This document shows positions 25,877 to 35,001 of a stretch of DNA of 64,000 nt, one piece after another (within the stretch, counting starts at the first letter, position 1; the number at the start of each line of letters is the position of its first letter). The DNA is from Streptomyces akebiae. GTDB taxonomy: Bacteria; Actinomycetota; Actinomycetes; Streptomycetales; Streptomycetaceae. A model generated the notes under the pieces. That model was given only the letters and a program-made list of their open reading frames with translations. It made no database searches and was not told where the DNA came from. Where the stretch lies: contig NZ_CP080647.1 in NCBI RefSeq assembly GCF_019599145.1, positions 2,914,001 to 2,978,000 of the forward strand. The letters run 5' to 3'. The position numbers and the translations under genes were made by a program.

Positions 25877-27769
25877 CTACTCCCCTGCCGCAGCCGTGGC
25901 CTTCAGTGCCAGCCACAGCTCCATCCGCACGTCCGGATCGTCCAGCGACCGGCCGAGGATCTCCTCCACCCTGCGCATCCGGTATCGCAGCGTGTGCCGG
26001 TGCACCCCCAGGTCCGCGGCAGCCGCGTCCCACTGCCCGTGGCGCGACAACCAGGCCCGCAGCGAAGCGACCAGATCCCCCCGCCCCGTCGCGTCGTGCT
26101 CACGCAGCGGACGCAGCAGGCTGTCGGCGAAGGCCCGCACGGCGTCGTCCCCGAGCAGCGGCAGCACGGAGCCCGCCGCCAACTCCTCGTGCTCGACGAG
26201 ACAACGTCCCCTGCGCCGGGCCACGGACAGCGCCTGCTCGGCCTGCTTGTACGCCGCGGCGGCCGCGATCGGCCCGGCGGGCGCGGACAGCCCGACGACG
26301 AGTTCCTCGTCCTCGACGGAACCACCGACGGCAGCGGAGGCGGACGCGCCGGCGGACGACGCGCCGACGGAGTCCGGATCCCGCCCCGCCGCCCGAGCCG
26401 TCTCCAACGCCACCGCGAACTCCCCGCACGCGGCGACCGCAGCGCCCCCGTCCACGGCGAGCACGACGAGCCGCTCCCCGTCGGGCACCACGAGCACCGG
26501 CTCCCCGGCGCGCGCGGCAGCCCCCTCCACCACCTCGACGAGCTGTCCGAGCAGTTCCCCGCCCGAGTCGCCACCGACCACCGCGGCCCGTACGACGTCG
26601 GCGGCCACACCCGCAGCCGCGGCCCCTGGCCCGGCGGTCCCCTGCACACCCCCACGCCCGGACCGACGAGCCCCTTCCCCGGCCCCACGCCCCCCTCCGG
26701 AGGCACGCGTGGCCGCCGCCCCGGCCGGGCTCACCGGCACGGCCTCGGCCCCGGCCTCGGGCACTTCCTCCACGGCAGCCGCCGCACTCACCGCGCCCAC
26801 TGCCCCCTCCATCCGCGCCCGCGCGGCCGAAGCCGACGCCGCCTCGGCGAGGATCAGCCGGAACGGGGCGTCCAGGAGGCCGCCGTACAGATCCCCGGCG
26901 ACCGCGCGCGCATGGTCGCACTCCCCCGCCAGCAGCATGCGCAGCACCGCCGCGCCGATCCGCTGCTCGGCCGCGTACAACGGGCGCGACCGTTCCGTCG
27001 TGAGGGTGAGGAGGGCGATCGCGGAGTGGACGGCGTAGCGCTCGGCCGTACCGAGGGCCGCCGCCGTGCCGACGGCGAGGGCTGCGCGGGCCCGGCGGCC
27101 GGTGCCGAGGGAGTGCAGTTCGACGCGGTCCTCGCCGCCGACGACCGCGCTGGCCGGAGTGGGCCGGTCCCGCAGCCGTTCGACGTCGGCGACGAGTCGT
27201 CCGGCCCGCCGCTCCGCCCACTCGGGTGCCACCGCGACGACCGCGCCCGAGGCGTCGTACAGGGCCGCCCACCCGTCGACCTGCCCGGCGAGCGCGCCCA
27301 GCAGCCCTTCGGGTCCGGCGGTCAACGCCTGCCTGGTGAGTTCACGCTGTGCGGCGAACCCCGCCGTCACCGCCCGGTACTGCTCGGCGGCGATCGCGGC
27401 CGACACCGCCTTGCTGATGGCGAGGAAGGGCGTACGCCGGGGCACTTCCAGGAGGGGCAGCCCCTCCTCCTCGGCCACGTCGACGAGCGCCTCGGGGATG
27501 TCCTCGTAGTGCACCCCGACGGCGAACCCGAGCCCGACGACCCCGGCCCCCACCAGCCTCCGCACATAGCGCCGCATCGCCTCCGGATCCTCCACGTCCA
27601 GCTTCAACGCGGTGATCAGCAACAGCTCCCCGCCCTCCATGTACGGCACGGGGTCGGCGAGCTCACTGGCGTGCGCCCAGCGCACCGGCACGTCAAGGCG
27701 GTCCTCGCCCGCCCGCACGGTCAGCTTGAGCGCCGAGTGGTGGACGAGCGAGGCGAGCGTCGGGGGCAT
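25877..27769 (-). CDS. PucR family transcriptional regulator
   Basis: A 630-residue regulator with the PucR N-terminal sensor domain (WAHASELADPVPYMEGGELLL), a middle GGDEF-like region and the C-terminal PucR HTH (LGVHRHTLRYRMRRVEEILG). A long Ala/Gly-rich insertion (about residues 310-400) separates the parts and is longer than usual. PucR proteins often control purine, GABA or other nitrogen catabolism genes. Nearby candidates are the aldehyde dehydrogenase upstream of it in the window and gabT downstream; neither link is shown by the sequence. Confidence 0.9.
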   Translation of the reverse strand: MPPTLASLVHHSALKLTVRAGEDRLDVPVRWAHASELADPVPYMEGGELLLITALKLDVEDPEAMRRYVRRLVGAGVVGLGFAVGVHYEDIPEALVDVAEEEGLPLLEVPRRTPFLAISKAVSAAIAAEQYRAVTAGFAAQRELTRQALTAGPEGLLGALAGQVDGWAALYDASGAVVAVAPEWAERRAGRLVADVERLRDRPTPASAVVGGEDRVELHSLGTGRRARAALAVGTAAALGTAERYAVHSAIALLTLTTERSRPLYAAEQRIGAAVLRMLLAGECDHARAVAGDLYGGLLDAPFRLILAEAASASAARARMEGAVGAVSAAAAVEEVPEAGAEAVPVSPAGAAATRASGGGRGAGEGARRSGRGGVQGTAGPGAAAAGVAADVVRAAVVGGDSGGELLGQLVEVVEGAAARAGEPVLVVPDGERLVVLAVDGGAAVAACGEFAVALETARAAGRDPDSVGASSAGASASAAVGGSVEDEELVVGLSAPAGPIAAAAAYKQAEQALSVARRRGRCLVEHEELAAGSVLPLLGDDAVRAFADSLLRPLREHDATGRGDLVASLRAWLSRHGQWDAAAADLGVHRHTLRYRMRRVEEILGRSLDDPDVRMELWLALKATAAAGE

Positions 27770-27942
27770 GAGACCTTCAGGTCGACATCGGAAGGGGAGA
27801 AGAGTGCGCGTCAGGGAAACGCAACGCCTTTTTGGCCGCCGCGTATGAACGGCCTGTGACGATTCTGCCTCACCGTACGATCACAAGTCCCACGCACCGC
27901 ACACCGAATGGCTCAAATCGAACGGCACCCCGGCCCGCCCGC

Positions 27943-30111
27943 TCAGCCCCGCAGGTCCACCAACAACGGCGGCGCGTGTTCACCCCGCACGTTCGTCAGC
28001 GACAGCACCGCGTGCCCCGGCGGCACCCCGTGCGCCAGTTCGGAGGCGGACCACCGCTCCCGCTCCACCTGCCGTACGGTCACGGCCCGCGCGGTGGGCG
28101 CGTGGCCGGTCATGACCCGGCGCAGCGCGTGCCAGGCCTTGCCCGCCGGGGAGTCGGCGATGATCTGCCGGTCGGTGACGTCCCGGGCCTCGGTCCACTC
28201 CTTGCCCCACACTTCGGCGAAGTCCTGACCGTCCCACGGGGTGAGCCCGGACAGCGCCATCCGGCAGCCGATGGCGCCGAGGAGCGGGCCGCGCAGCGGC
28301 CGGGGCACGTCGTCGAGGGTACGCAGGGTGAGGACCGTCCCCGCGTTGGTGGACCGCAGCCGCTGGATGCCGCGTACGGCATCCGGCGTGATGACCCCCG
28401 TGGCGTCGTCCAGCACCAGGCAGGCGAACAGCGACCGGTCCTCCCGTACCGCGACGCTCGCGGTGAACTGCGCGAGCACCAGCCGCGCCAGGATGCGCGA
28501 GGCGTCGGCGTGACCGCGCTCGGGAAGGTCGATCCGGACCCGTACGGGGTGGTCGAGGGCCCGCAGGGAGAAGGGCCGGGACTGTCCGGATGTGTCGAAG
28601 AAGGCGGCGAAGGCGGGCCGGTCGAGAAGGGCGAGCCGGTCCGCCAGGACACCCGCGAGGTCCCCGGGGTGCCCGAGCTGGCGTTCCCGCGCGTCCAGCT
28701 CCCGCAGCAGCGACTCCTGCCCGGCGTCCTGGAGGGCCTCGCGCAGCTCGCCCAGCAGGCCGGGGGCGCCGTCCAGCAGTTGGCGCAGCTGCGGCACGGA
28801 CGGGAACCGCCCGTGCACCGCCCGGAACGGGCCGAGCAGCTGGGCGAGGACCGTGGTGGAGCGCCGGCTGTCACCGCCGGGGTGCGGGTCGGCGAGATCG
28901 CCGACGAGCGCCTCGGCGAGGACGGCCGCCGCCTCGTCGGGATCGGTGGTCCCGCCGTAGAGGTCGAGGTCGTACACGGACTCCGGGTTGCCGATCCGCA
29001 CGACGACGTCGTAGGCGTCGGCCGGGCCGAGCCCCGCCCCCGCCGCACCCACGACCACCACGGCGGCCCGTCCGGCGAGCGCGTGCAGACACAGCGACTC
29101 GGCGACGGGCCACACGACGCTGGCCGTCTTCCCCGACCCGGCGGGCCCGACGGCCAGCAGGGACGTGCCGAGCAGCTCGGGGCCCAGGGCCAGACCGGTG
29201 CCCCGGTAGGCGTAGGGGTTGCGCGGGTCGTCGACGGTGCCGCCCAGGCGGACCTGCCCGGTGACCAGGTCGTGCCTGGCGAGCCGGGTCGGCAGATCCC
29301 GCTCTCCGGAGGGGTGCAGGCAGGCAGCCGCCCCGTCCTTCAGCACGGCTCCGGTGAACGTCGCCAGACTGTGCCGGCCACTGCGCACGCCCTGCCATGC
29401 CCGCATGATCCGCGCATGGTCCACGTCCCGCATCAGCCCGGCCCCCGCCTCGGCCACCAGCCGCTCGGCAGCCTCTGCGGCCCCGGCCTCCCGCAGCTGG
29501 TTCCACTGGGCGGGGTCGTCCTGGGGAACTGGAGCCGCCTGCTCCGCGGGCCGCAGGTGGAAACGCGGAGCGACGAATCGGCGCCATACCTCACCCCAGC
29601 GGCCGAGCCGGGCCACTGCGACCAGGATCATCAGCGCAACAAGTAGCTCATAGCCCCGGTACAGGAGAAAAGTGCCGACCTGGCCTCCTTCTCCCGTGCC
29701 GCCCTGCCAGGAGTCAGGGGCGATCAGGTCCAGCGGGATCCACCACCAGTAGCCGAGATAGCCGTTCTGCAGCAGGGACCAGAGGAGCCAGCCCACCAAG
29801 AAGGCGATCAGAGCGCCTCCAACGAGCTGTCGTTTCGGGATCTCGTCGGGCTCTTCGTCGGGGCGCGGCGTGTGCCCGAATCGCCACACTCCCGGTGCCG
29901 CGTCCGGGCGCGGTGCCCGCAGCCAGGCAAGGAAGGAAGATCCGTCCGGCATGGGAGGGGTACCCGGTGCACGCGCGGGCCGAGGGGGCATTGCGGGCAT
30001 CTCCGGCGACCCCGCCGGACGCGGCACAGAATTCGCATGTGTGCCCCGCGCGTCCCGCGTCCCGTCGCTGTTCATCCCGCTTGCCCCCTGACCAGCCGTT
30101 CCGTCCACCAT
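27943..30111 (-). CDS. TraG/VirD4-like membrane ATPase
   Basis: A 722-residue protein with a Pro-rich cytoplasmic N-terminus (1-95), two membrane segments (about 96-115 and 147-167) and a RecA-like ATPase domain: Walker A GPAGSGKT (about 322-329) and Walker B ACLVLDDA. The C-terminus holds AGTVLTLRTLDD and LSGLTPWDGQDF, as in TraG/TraD coupling proteins. No relaxase, integrase or other type IV secretion gene is near, so it stands alone. The start is not firm: ATG 30111 or ATG 30075 would both serve, with no strong ribosome site. Its substrate is unknown. Confidence 0.8.
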   Translation of the reverse strand: MVDGTAGQGASGMNSDGTRDARGTHANSVPRPAGSPEMPAMPPRPARAPGTPPMPDGSSFLAWLRAPRPDAAPGVWRFGHTPRPDEEPDEIPKRQLVGGALIAFLVGWLLWSLLQNGYLGYWWWIPLDLIAPDSWQGGTGEGGQVGTFLLYRGYELLVALMILVAVARLGRWGEVWRRFVAPRFHLRPAEQAAPVPQDDPAQWNQLREAGAAEAAERLVAEAGAGLMRDVDHARIMRAWQGVRSGRHSLATFTGAVLKDGAAACLHPSGERDLPTRLARHDLVTGQVRLGGTVDDPRNPYAYRGTGLALGPELLGTSLLAVGPAGSGKTASVVWPVAESLCLHALAGRAAVVVVGAAGAGLGPADAYDVVVRIGNPESVYDLDLYGGTTDPDEAAAVLAEALVGDLADPHPGGDSRRSTTVLAQLLGPFRAVHGRFPSVPQLRQLLDGAPGLLGELREALQDAGQESLLRELDARERQLGHPGDLAGVLADRLALLDRPAFAAFFDTSGQSRPFSLRALDHPVRVRIDLPERGHADASRILARLVLAQFTASVAVREDRSLFACLVLDDATGVITPDAVRGIQRLRSTNAGTVLTLRTLDDVPRPLRGPLLGAIGCRMALSGLTPWDGQDFAEVWGKEWTEARDVTDRQIIADSPAGKAWHALRRVMTGHAPTARAVTVRQVERERWSASELAHGVPPGHAVLSLTNVRGEHAPPLLVDLRG

Positions 30112-30144
30112 CAGCGAGCCAATCTAACGCTCCCGCAAGGGGAG

Positions 30145-30213
30145 TTCACCGTTTACGCGGCCGGGTGGACCCCTGTGCTCACCGTATTACGCGGCCGGGC
30201 GCACATCCGTGCC
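30145..30213. repeat. Direct repeat upstream of gabT
   Basis: Two imperfect copies of about 34 bases, 30145-30178 and 30179-30213, each containing CACCGT, TTACGCGGCCGGG and TGTGC/CGTGC. They are back to back, 135 bases before the gabT start, in the region divergent to the TraG-like gene. Confidence 0.6.
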
Positions 30214-30347
30214 CACCGTTCCTCCATGTCCAACCCGGACAAGACGAACACCCGACAACGCCCACATGGAGCATGCCCACCCACCGGCCGTCGCCCTAGC
30301 CTGCGAGAAAAGAAGGCAAGCCGTCCGCACCACTCCAGGAGCCCCAC

Positions 30348-31682
30348 ATGAGCGCACTTCCCCAGGAGCGCCGCGTAGTCACCGCCATCCCCGGACCGAA
30401 GTCCCAGGAGCTGCAGGCTCGTCGTGTCGCCGCCGTCGCGGCGGGCGTGGGGTCGGTGCTGCCCGTGTTCACCGCGCGCGCGGGCGGCGGCATCATCGAG
30501 GACGTCGACGGCAACCGGCTGATCGACTTCGGCTCGGGCATCGCCGTCACGAGCGTCGGCGCGAGCGCGGAGGCCGTGGTCCGCCGGGCGACCGCCCAGC
30601 TCCAGGACTTCACGCACACCTGTTTCATGGTCACCCCGTACGAGGGCTACGTCGCGGTCGCCGAGGCCCTCGCCGAGCTCACCCCGGGTGACCACGCCAA
30701 GAAGTCCGCGCTGTTCAACAGCGGCGCCGAGGCCGTCGAGAACGCCGTGAAGATCGCCCGCTCGTACACCAAGCGCCAGGCGGTGGTCGTGTTCGACCAC
30801 GGCTACCACGGCCGTACCAACCTCACGATGGCGCTGACCGCGAAGAACATGCCGTACAAGCACGGCTTCGGCCCGTTCGCGCCCGAGGTGTACCGCGTGC
30901 CCGTGGCGTACGGCTACCGCTGGCCGACCGGCCCGGAGAACGCGGGCCCGGAGGCCGCCGCGCAGGCGATCGACCAGATCGCCAAGCAGGTCGGCGCCGA
31001 GAACGTGGCCGCGATCGTCATCGAGCCGGTGCTCGGCGAGGGCGGCTTCATCGAGCCGGCCAAGGGCTTCCTGCCGGCGATCAGCAAGTTCGCCTCCGAC
31101 CACGGCATCGTCTTCGTCGCCGACGAGATCCAGTCCGGCTTCTGCCGCACCGGCCAGTGGTTCGCGTGCGAGGACGAGGGCATCGTCCCGGACCTGATCA
31201 CCACCGCCAAGGGGATCGCCGGCGGTCTCCCGCTCGCCGCCGTCACCGGCCGCGCGGAGATCATGGACGCGGCGCACGCGGGCGGCCTGGGCGGCACCTA
31301 CGGGGGCAACCCCGTCGCCTGCGCGGGCGCCCTCGGCTCGATCGAGACGATGAAGGAGCTCGACCTCAACTCCCGGGCGAAGAAGATCGAGGCGACGATG
31401 AAGGCGCGCCTCACCGCCATGGCCGAGAAGTTCGACCTCATCGGCGACATCCGCGGCCGCGGTGCCATGATCGCCATCGAGCTGGTCAAGGACCGTACGA
31501 CGAAGGAGCCGAACCCGGAGGCGACCGCCGCGCTGGCCAAGGCCTGCCACCAGGAGGGGCTGCTGGTCCTGACCTGTGGCACCTACGGCAACGTGCTGCG
31601 GTTCCTGCCTCCGCTCGTCATCGGCGACGACCTCCTCGACGAGGGCCTGGACATCATCGAGCAGGCGTTCACCCGTATCTGA
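30348..31682 (+). CDS. gabT: 4-aminobutyrate aminotransferase
   Basis: A 444-residue class III PLP aminotransferase. SGAEAVENAVKIAR, VADEIQSG with the PLP-binding Asp (about 259) and the Schiff-base Lys in TTAKGIAGG (about 288) are all present. Length and the GTYGNVLRFLPPL C-terminus match GabT. It moves the amino group of GABA to 2-oxoglutarate, giving succinate semialdehyde. AGGAG lies 6-7 bases before the ATG. It is followed by a strong terminator, so it is probably transcribed alone; the polyamine oxidase and importer genes are close by. Confidence 0.93.
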   Translation: MSALPQERRVVTAIPGPKSQELQARRVAAVAAGVGSVLPVFTARAGGGIIEDVDGNRLIDFGSGIAVTSVGASAEAVVRRATAQLQDFTHTCFMVTPYEGYVAVAEALAELTPGDHAKKSALFNSGAEAVENAVKIARSYTKRQAVVVFDHGYHGRTNLTMALTAKNMPYKHGFGPFAPEVYRVPVAYGYRWPTGPENAGPEAAAQAIDQIAKQVGAENVAAIVIEPVLGEGGFIEPAKGFLPAISKFASDHGIVFVADEIQSGFCRTGQWFACEDEGIVPDLITTAKGIAGGLPLAAVTGRAEIMDAAHAGGLGGTYGGNPVACAGALGSIETMKELDLNSRAKKIEATMKARLTAMAEKFDLIGDIRGRGAMIAIELVKDRTTKEPNPEATAALAKACHQEGLLVLTCGTYGNVLRFLPPLVIGDDLLDEGLDIIEQAFTRI

Positions 31683-31735
31683 CACGCGTCTCCGACACAC
31701 GTATCCGACACGCGTCCGGGACCGCCGGACGCGCG

Positions 31736-31766
31736 TGCGAGGGCCCCGTTTCGCGGGGCGCTCGCA
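31736..31766 (+). terminator. gabT terminator
   Basis: Stem TGCGAG/CTCGCA extended by GCCCCG/CGGGGC with one G-G mismatch and a TTTCG loop, 54 bases after gabT. Confidence 0.85.
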
Positions 31767-32098
31767 TACGGAATCCCCCATCCGTCCCCGACGTCCCACG
31801 CTTCCCGGAACCGGAATCCGACACCGGATTCCGGTCCCTGTCGACAAGCGTCAGAGGGCGTGAAGAAGGTGTGCAAGGTGCATGTCGGGTCGCGATTCCG
31901 CCTGTCGTCGCCGCCCTCCCTGTCGTAGGTTTTGACGCAGATGAGAGATACACCCCACCCACAGGGGACTGTGGGTGACACCGGGTCGGGGCCTCCCCAG
32001 CTTCGCCCTGGTCGTGCCCTCGCGCACACACCCGGAGCTTCCGGCTCCGGATCTCCTCACCGATCGGATGGCCGCCCGTCCCAAACCCCCCGGGGCGG
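31767..32098. other. Intergenic region with two further perfect hairpins
   Basis: I see no coding sequence here. An 11-bp perfect stem with a 4-base loop occupies 31810-31835 and a 9-bp perfect stem with a GGGA loop occupies 31956-31977. The region probably holds the promoter and leader of the PAP2 gene; no clear -10/-35 pair stands out. Confidence 0.5.
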
Positions 32099-32782
32099 GT
32101 GGCACACCGATCCGGTCGGCCGTCCTCGAACCACCCCCCTGTTCGAGGACGGCCGACCGCCCCCTTTGGCCGCGGCGCCGCTCTCCTCCTTCTCGGCGGC
32201 GCGCCGGCCCTTCTCTTCGCACTGATCACCTGGCAGGTCCTCACGCGCGGCCCGCTGGCCCGCCTGGACGAACGCCTCAGCGACGCCCTCGTCCACCGGG
32301 GCGCCCCCACGCAGTTCCTCGCCGACCTCGGCAACATCACGGTCGCCGTCCCGGTTCTCGCCCTGGTGCTCCTGTTCGTCGCGCGGCGAACGCGTGCCAC
32401 CGGTCGGGACCACTGGTGGCGGCCGTCCGCGGCCGCGGCCCTCCTCATGGCCGCGGTACCGCTCTGGGTCGTCCCGCTGAAGGAGCTCATCGCTCGGACC
32501 GGCCCACCGGTCATGGGCCCGGGGACGGGTTTCTACCCCTCCGGCCACACCGCGACCGCCTCCGTCGCGTACGGCGCCGCCGTCCTGCTTCTGCTGCCCT
32601 GGCTGCGTGGCACCCTCGCGCGCCGCGCGGTCGTCGCCCTCGCGGTCGTCCTGAACATCGGGGTCGGCTTCGGCTTGGTGCGCCAGGGCTATCACTGGCC
32701 GCTCGACGTGGTGGCGAGCTGGTGCGTGTGCGCGCTGCTGCTCTCCTCGCTGTGGTTCCGGGTGCGGCCCCGTCCGGGATGA
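32099..32782 (+). CDS. PAP2 family membrane phosphatase
   Basis: A 227-residue integral membrane protein with about six membrane segments. The three phosphatase motifs are present in loose form: KELIARTGPP (motif 1), YPSGHTA (motif 2) and RQGYHWPLD (motif 3, with the catalytic His and Asp). It would remove phosphate from a lipid phosphate such as phosphatidic acid or undecaprenyl diphosphate on the outer membrane face. The GTG start at 32099 is the earliest in frame and lacks a good ribosome site; a perfect 19-bp inverted repeat covers codons 6-20. Later starts are not evident. Confidence 0.82.
   Translation: MAHRSGRPSSNHPPVRGRPTAPFGRGAALLLLGGAPALLFALITWQVLTRGPLARLDERLSDALVHRGAPTQFLADLGNITVAVPVLALVLLFVARRTRATGRDHWWRPSAAAALLMAAVPLWVVPLKELIARTGPPVMGPGTGFYPSGHTATASVAYGAAVLLLLPWLRGTLARRAVVALAVVLNIGVGFGLVRQGYHWPLDVVASWCVCALLLSSLWFRVRPRPG
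32113..32159. repeat. Perfect 19-bp inverted repeat at the 5' end of the PAP2 gene
   Basis: 32113-32131 is the exact reverse complement of 32141-32159, with a 9-base loop. It begins 12 bases after the proposed start codon, so in the mRNA it would be a very stable hairpin just inside the coding region. Confidence 0.85.
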
Positions 32783-32893
32783 CGTGCGCGGCCAGGTCCG
32801 TTCGACGTCCGCGTCGGCCGCACGGGCGGCCGACGAGAGCGCGGTGCGGCCGGGGGACGGCCGCTCGTCACGACACGGGGCGGTCGGTCCCCG

Positions 32894-33346
32894 TCACCGG
32901 TCCTCGTCCCTCGCCAGGTTCGCCGCCGCCTCGTGCATCGCCAGTTCGAGGAGGGCCGGGTCGGTGAGGGTGCCGTTGCCGTCCGGCGGGACCAGCCACC
33001 GGACGCCGCCGGTCTGCCGGCCCGGGTACGGCACCACGATCCAGGTGCCGCCGCCCGCGCTGCGCACCCCCGTGCCCAGCCACCGCGACGCCGTGCCCGG
33101 CGGTACGAAGAACCCCATGCGGTCGTCGCCGAAATCGACGAGCACGGGCCCGGGTTGATCGATGATGCGGGTGAGGACGTCGAGCGTGGGATAGCCGAGT
33201 TCCCCCGGCAGGGTCAGCACGTCCCAGGCCCTGCCGGCCGGAAGCAGGGCGACCCCCAGGGGGTTGCGCTCCCACTCCCAGCGGCAGGCCTCGGGATCCG
33301 GTGACACGGATGCCAGCCACTCGACCGCCGTCTTGGCCCCAGTCAT
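32894..33346 (-). CDS. Conserved hypothetical protein, possibly primase/polymerase-like
   Basis: A 150-residue soluble protein with no signal or membrane segment. ATG 33346 is supported by GGAAGG 8 bases upstream. The segment NPLGVALLPAGRAWDVL followed by GPVLVDFGDDRMGFFVPPG faintly recalls small actinomycete proteins related to the bifunctional primase/polymerase N-terminal fold, but key catalytic acidic residues cannot be identified, so no function is claimed. It converges with the PAP2 gene and lies downstream of the PuuB-like oxidase on the same strand, 199 bases away. Confidence 0.7.
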   Translation of the reverse strand: MTGAKTAVEWLASVSPDPEACRWEWERNPLGVALLPAGRAWDVLTLPGELGYPTLDVLTRIIDQPGPVLVDFGDDRMGFFVPPGTASRWLGTGVRSAGGGTWIVVPYPGRQTGGVRWLVPPDGNGTLTDPALLELAMHEAAANLARDEDR

Positions 33347-33544
33347 GACAGGGACCTTCCTCTCTGTAGAGCTCCTGCGGACGCGGTTTCGCGTCAGGAG
33401 CACAGACAGAGGTTCCGGCCGGGCATTACGCGGGTTCCGACCACTTCTTGGTGGTGAATGGCGTAACACCGTCGGAGAGGCGTACGCCTGTTGATCACGA
33501 GTGCGCCCGCACGCCCCGCCGACCACGGTTCGGTGGGGGCGTTC

Positions 33545-34963
33545 TCAGCTGTCGAAGCCCAGCCCCAGCCGGTCCATGGCCTTCAGCCACAGGTTGCGGC
33601 GGCCCGCGTGGGAGTCGGCCCGGGCCAGGGACCACTTGGTAAGGGCGATGCCCGTCCAGGCGAACGGCTCCGGTGGGAAGGGCAGCGGCTTCTTGCGCAC
33701 CATCTCCAGTTCGGTGCGTTCCGTGCGCTCCCCCGCGAGGAGGTCCAGCATGACGTCCGCGCCGAAGCGGGTGGCGCCCACGCCCAGTCCGGTGTACCCG
33801 GCCGCGTAGGCGACTCTGCCCTGGTGGGCGGTACCGAAGAACGCGGAGAAGCGGGAGCAGGTGTCGATGGCGCCGCCCCAGGCGTGGGTGAACCGGACGC
33901 CCTCCAGCTGCGGGAAGCAGGTGAAGAAGTGCCCGGCGAGCTTGGCGTACGTCTCCGGCCGGTCGTCGTACTCGGAGCGCACCCGGCCGCCGTACGGGTA
34001 GACCGCGTCGTAGCCGCCCCAGAGGATCCGGTTGTCGGCGCTGAGCCGGAAGTAGTGGAACTGGTTGGCCGAGTCCCCGAGCCCCTGTCGGTTCTTCCAG
34101 CCGATCGACGCCAGCTGGTCGGCGGTGAGGGGCTCGGTCATCAGGGCGTAGTCGTAGACGGGCACGGTGTACGCGCGGACGCGCCTGACCAGGCTGGGGA
34201 AGATGTTGGTGCCGAGCGCCACCTGCCGGGTACGGACCTGGCCGTAGGGCGTGCGGACGGCCATGCCGGTGCCGTACGCCTTCAGGTTCAGCGCGGGTGT
34301 GTGCTCGTAGACCCGGACGCCGAGGTTCAGACAGGCCCGTTTGAGGCCCCAGGCGAGTTTGGCGGGGTGCAGCATGGCCACGCCCCGGCGGTCGTGCAGG
34401 CCGGCCTCGAAGGTGGGTGAGGCGACCTGCTCGCGGACGGCGTCGGCGTCCAGGAACTCGATGCCGTCGGCGAGGCCCTTGCGGGCGAGCTCGTCGTACC
34501 AGTCGCGCAGTTCCCAGGCCTGGTACGTCTCGGTGGCGACGTCGATCTCGCCGGTGCGTTCGAAGTCGCAGTCCAGGCCGTGACGGGTGACCGCCGCCTC
34601 GATCTCGTCGAGGTTGCGGGCGCCCAGTTCCTCCAGCTTGTGGATCTCGTCGGGCCAGCGGGCGAGACCGTTGGCCAGGCCGTGGGTGAGCGAGGCGGCG
34701 CAGAAGCCGCCGTTGCGGCCGGAGGCGGCCCAGCCCACCTCACGGCCTTCCAGCAGGACGACATCCCGGCCCGGGTCGCGCTCTTTGGCGTTCAGAGCGG
34801 TCCACAGTCCGCTGTAGCCACCGCCGACGACCAGCAGGTCGCAGGTCTCGGCGCCGGTGAGCGCGGGCTCGGGGTGGGGCTTGCCGGGGTCTTCGAGCCA
34901 GTACGGGACCGGCCGTGCGTCGGAGAGGGACTTTGTCCAACGGTTCATGGCGCTTGGGGCCAT
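33545..34963 (-). CDS. puuB: FAD-dependent amine oxidoreductase, PuuB-like
   Basis: A 472-residue DAO-family flavoenzyme. The N-terminal dinucleotide site reads VVGGGYSGLWTAL, followed by GWAASGRNGGF, and a C-terminal GGAIDTCSRF and GYTGLGVGATRFGADV close the FAD site. The layout matches gamma-glutamylputrescine oxidase, which oxidises gamma-glutamylated putrescine to the aldehyde. It starts 38 bases after potC and is the last gene of the aldehyde dehydrogenase-potDABC unit, which supports a polyamine substrate. ATG 34963 has GGGAG 8 bases upstream. Confidence 0.83.
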   Translation of the reverse strand: MAPSAMNRWTKSLSDARPVPYWLEDPGKPHPEPALTGAETCDLLVVGGGYSGLWTALNAKERDPGRDVVLLEGREVGWAASGRNGGFCAASLTHGLANGLARWPDEIHKLEELGARNLDEIEAAVTRHGLDCDFERTGEIDVATETYQAWELRDWYDELARKGLADGIEFLDADAVREQVASPTFEAGLHDRRGVAMLHPAKLAWGLKRACLNLGVRVYEHTPALNLKAYGTGMAVRTPYGQVRTRQVALGTNIFPSLVRRVRAYTVPVYDYALMTEPLTADQLASIGWKNRQGLGDSANQFHYFRLSADNRILWGGYDAVYPYGGRVRSEYDDRPETYAKLAGHFFTCFPQLEGVRFTHAWGGAIDTCSRFSAFFGTAHQGRVAYAAGYTGLGVGATRFGADVMLDLLAGERTERTELEMVRKKPLPFPPEPFAWTGIALTKWSLARADSHAGRRNLWLKAMDRLGLGFDS

Positions 34964-35001
34964 GATTTCAACTCCCTACTGATTCATCGAACGAGCGGCG
35001 T

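Noticed and set aside
27943..30111. Integrated conjugative element
   Set aside because: Only a TraG-like ATPase is present; no integrase, relaxase, replication gene, att repeats or tRNA.
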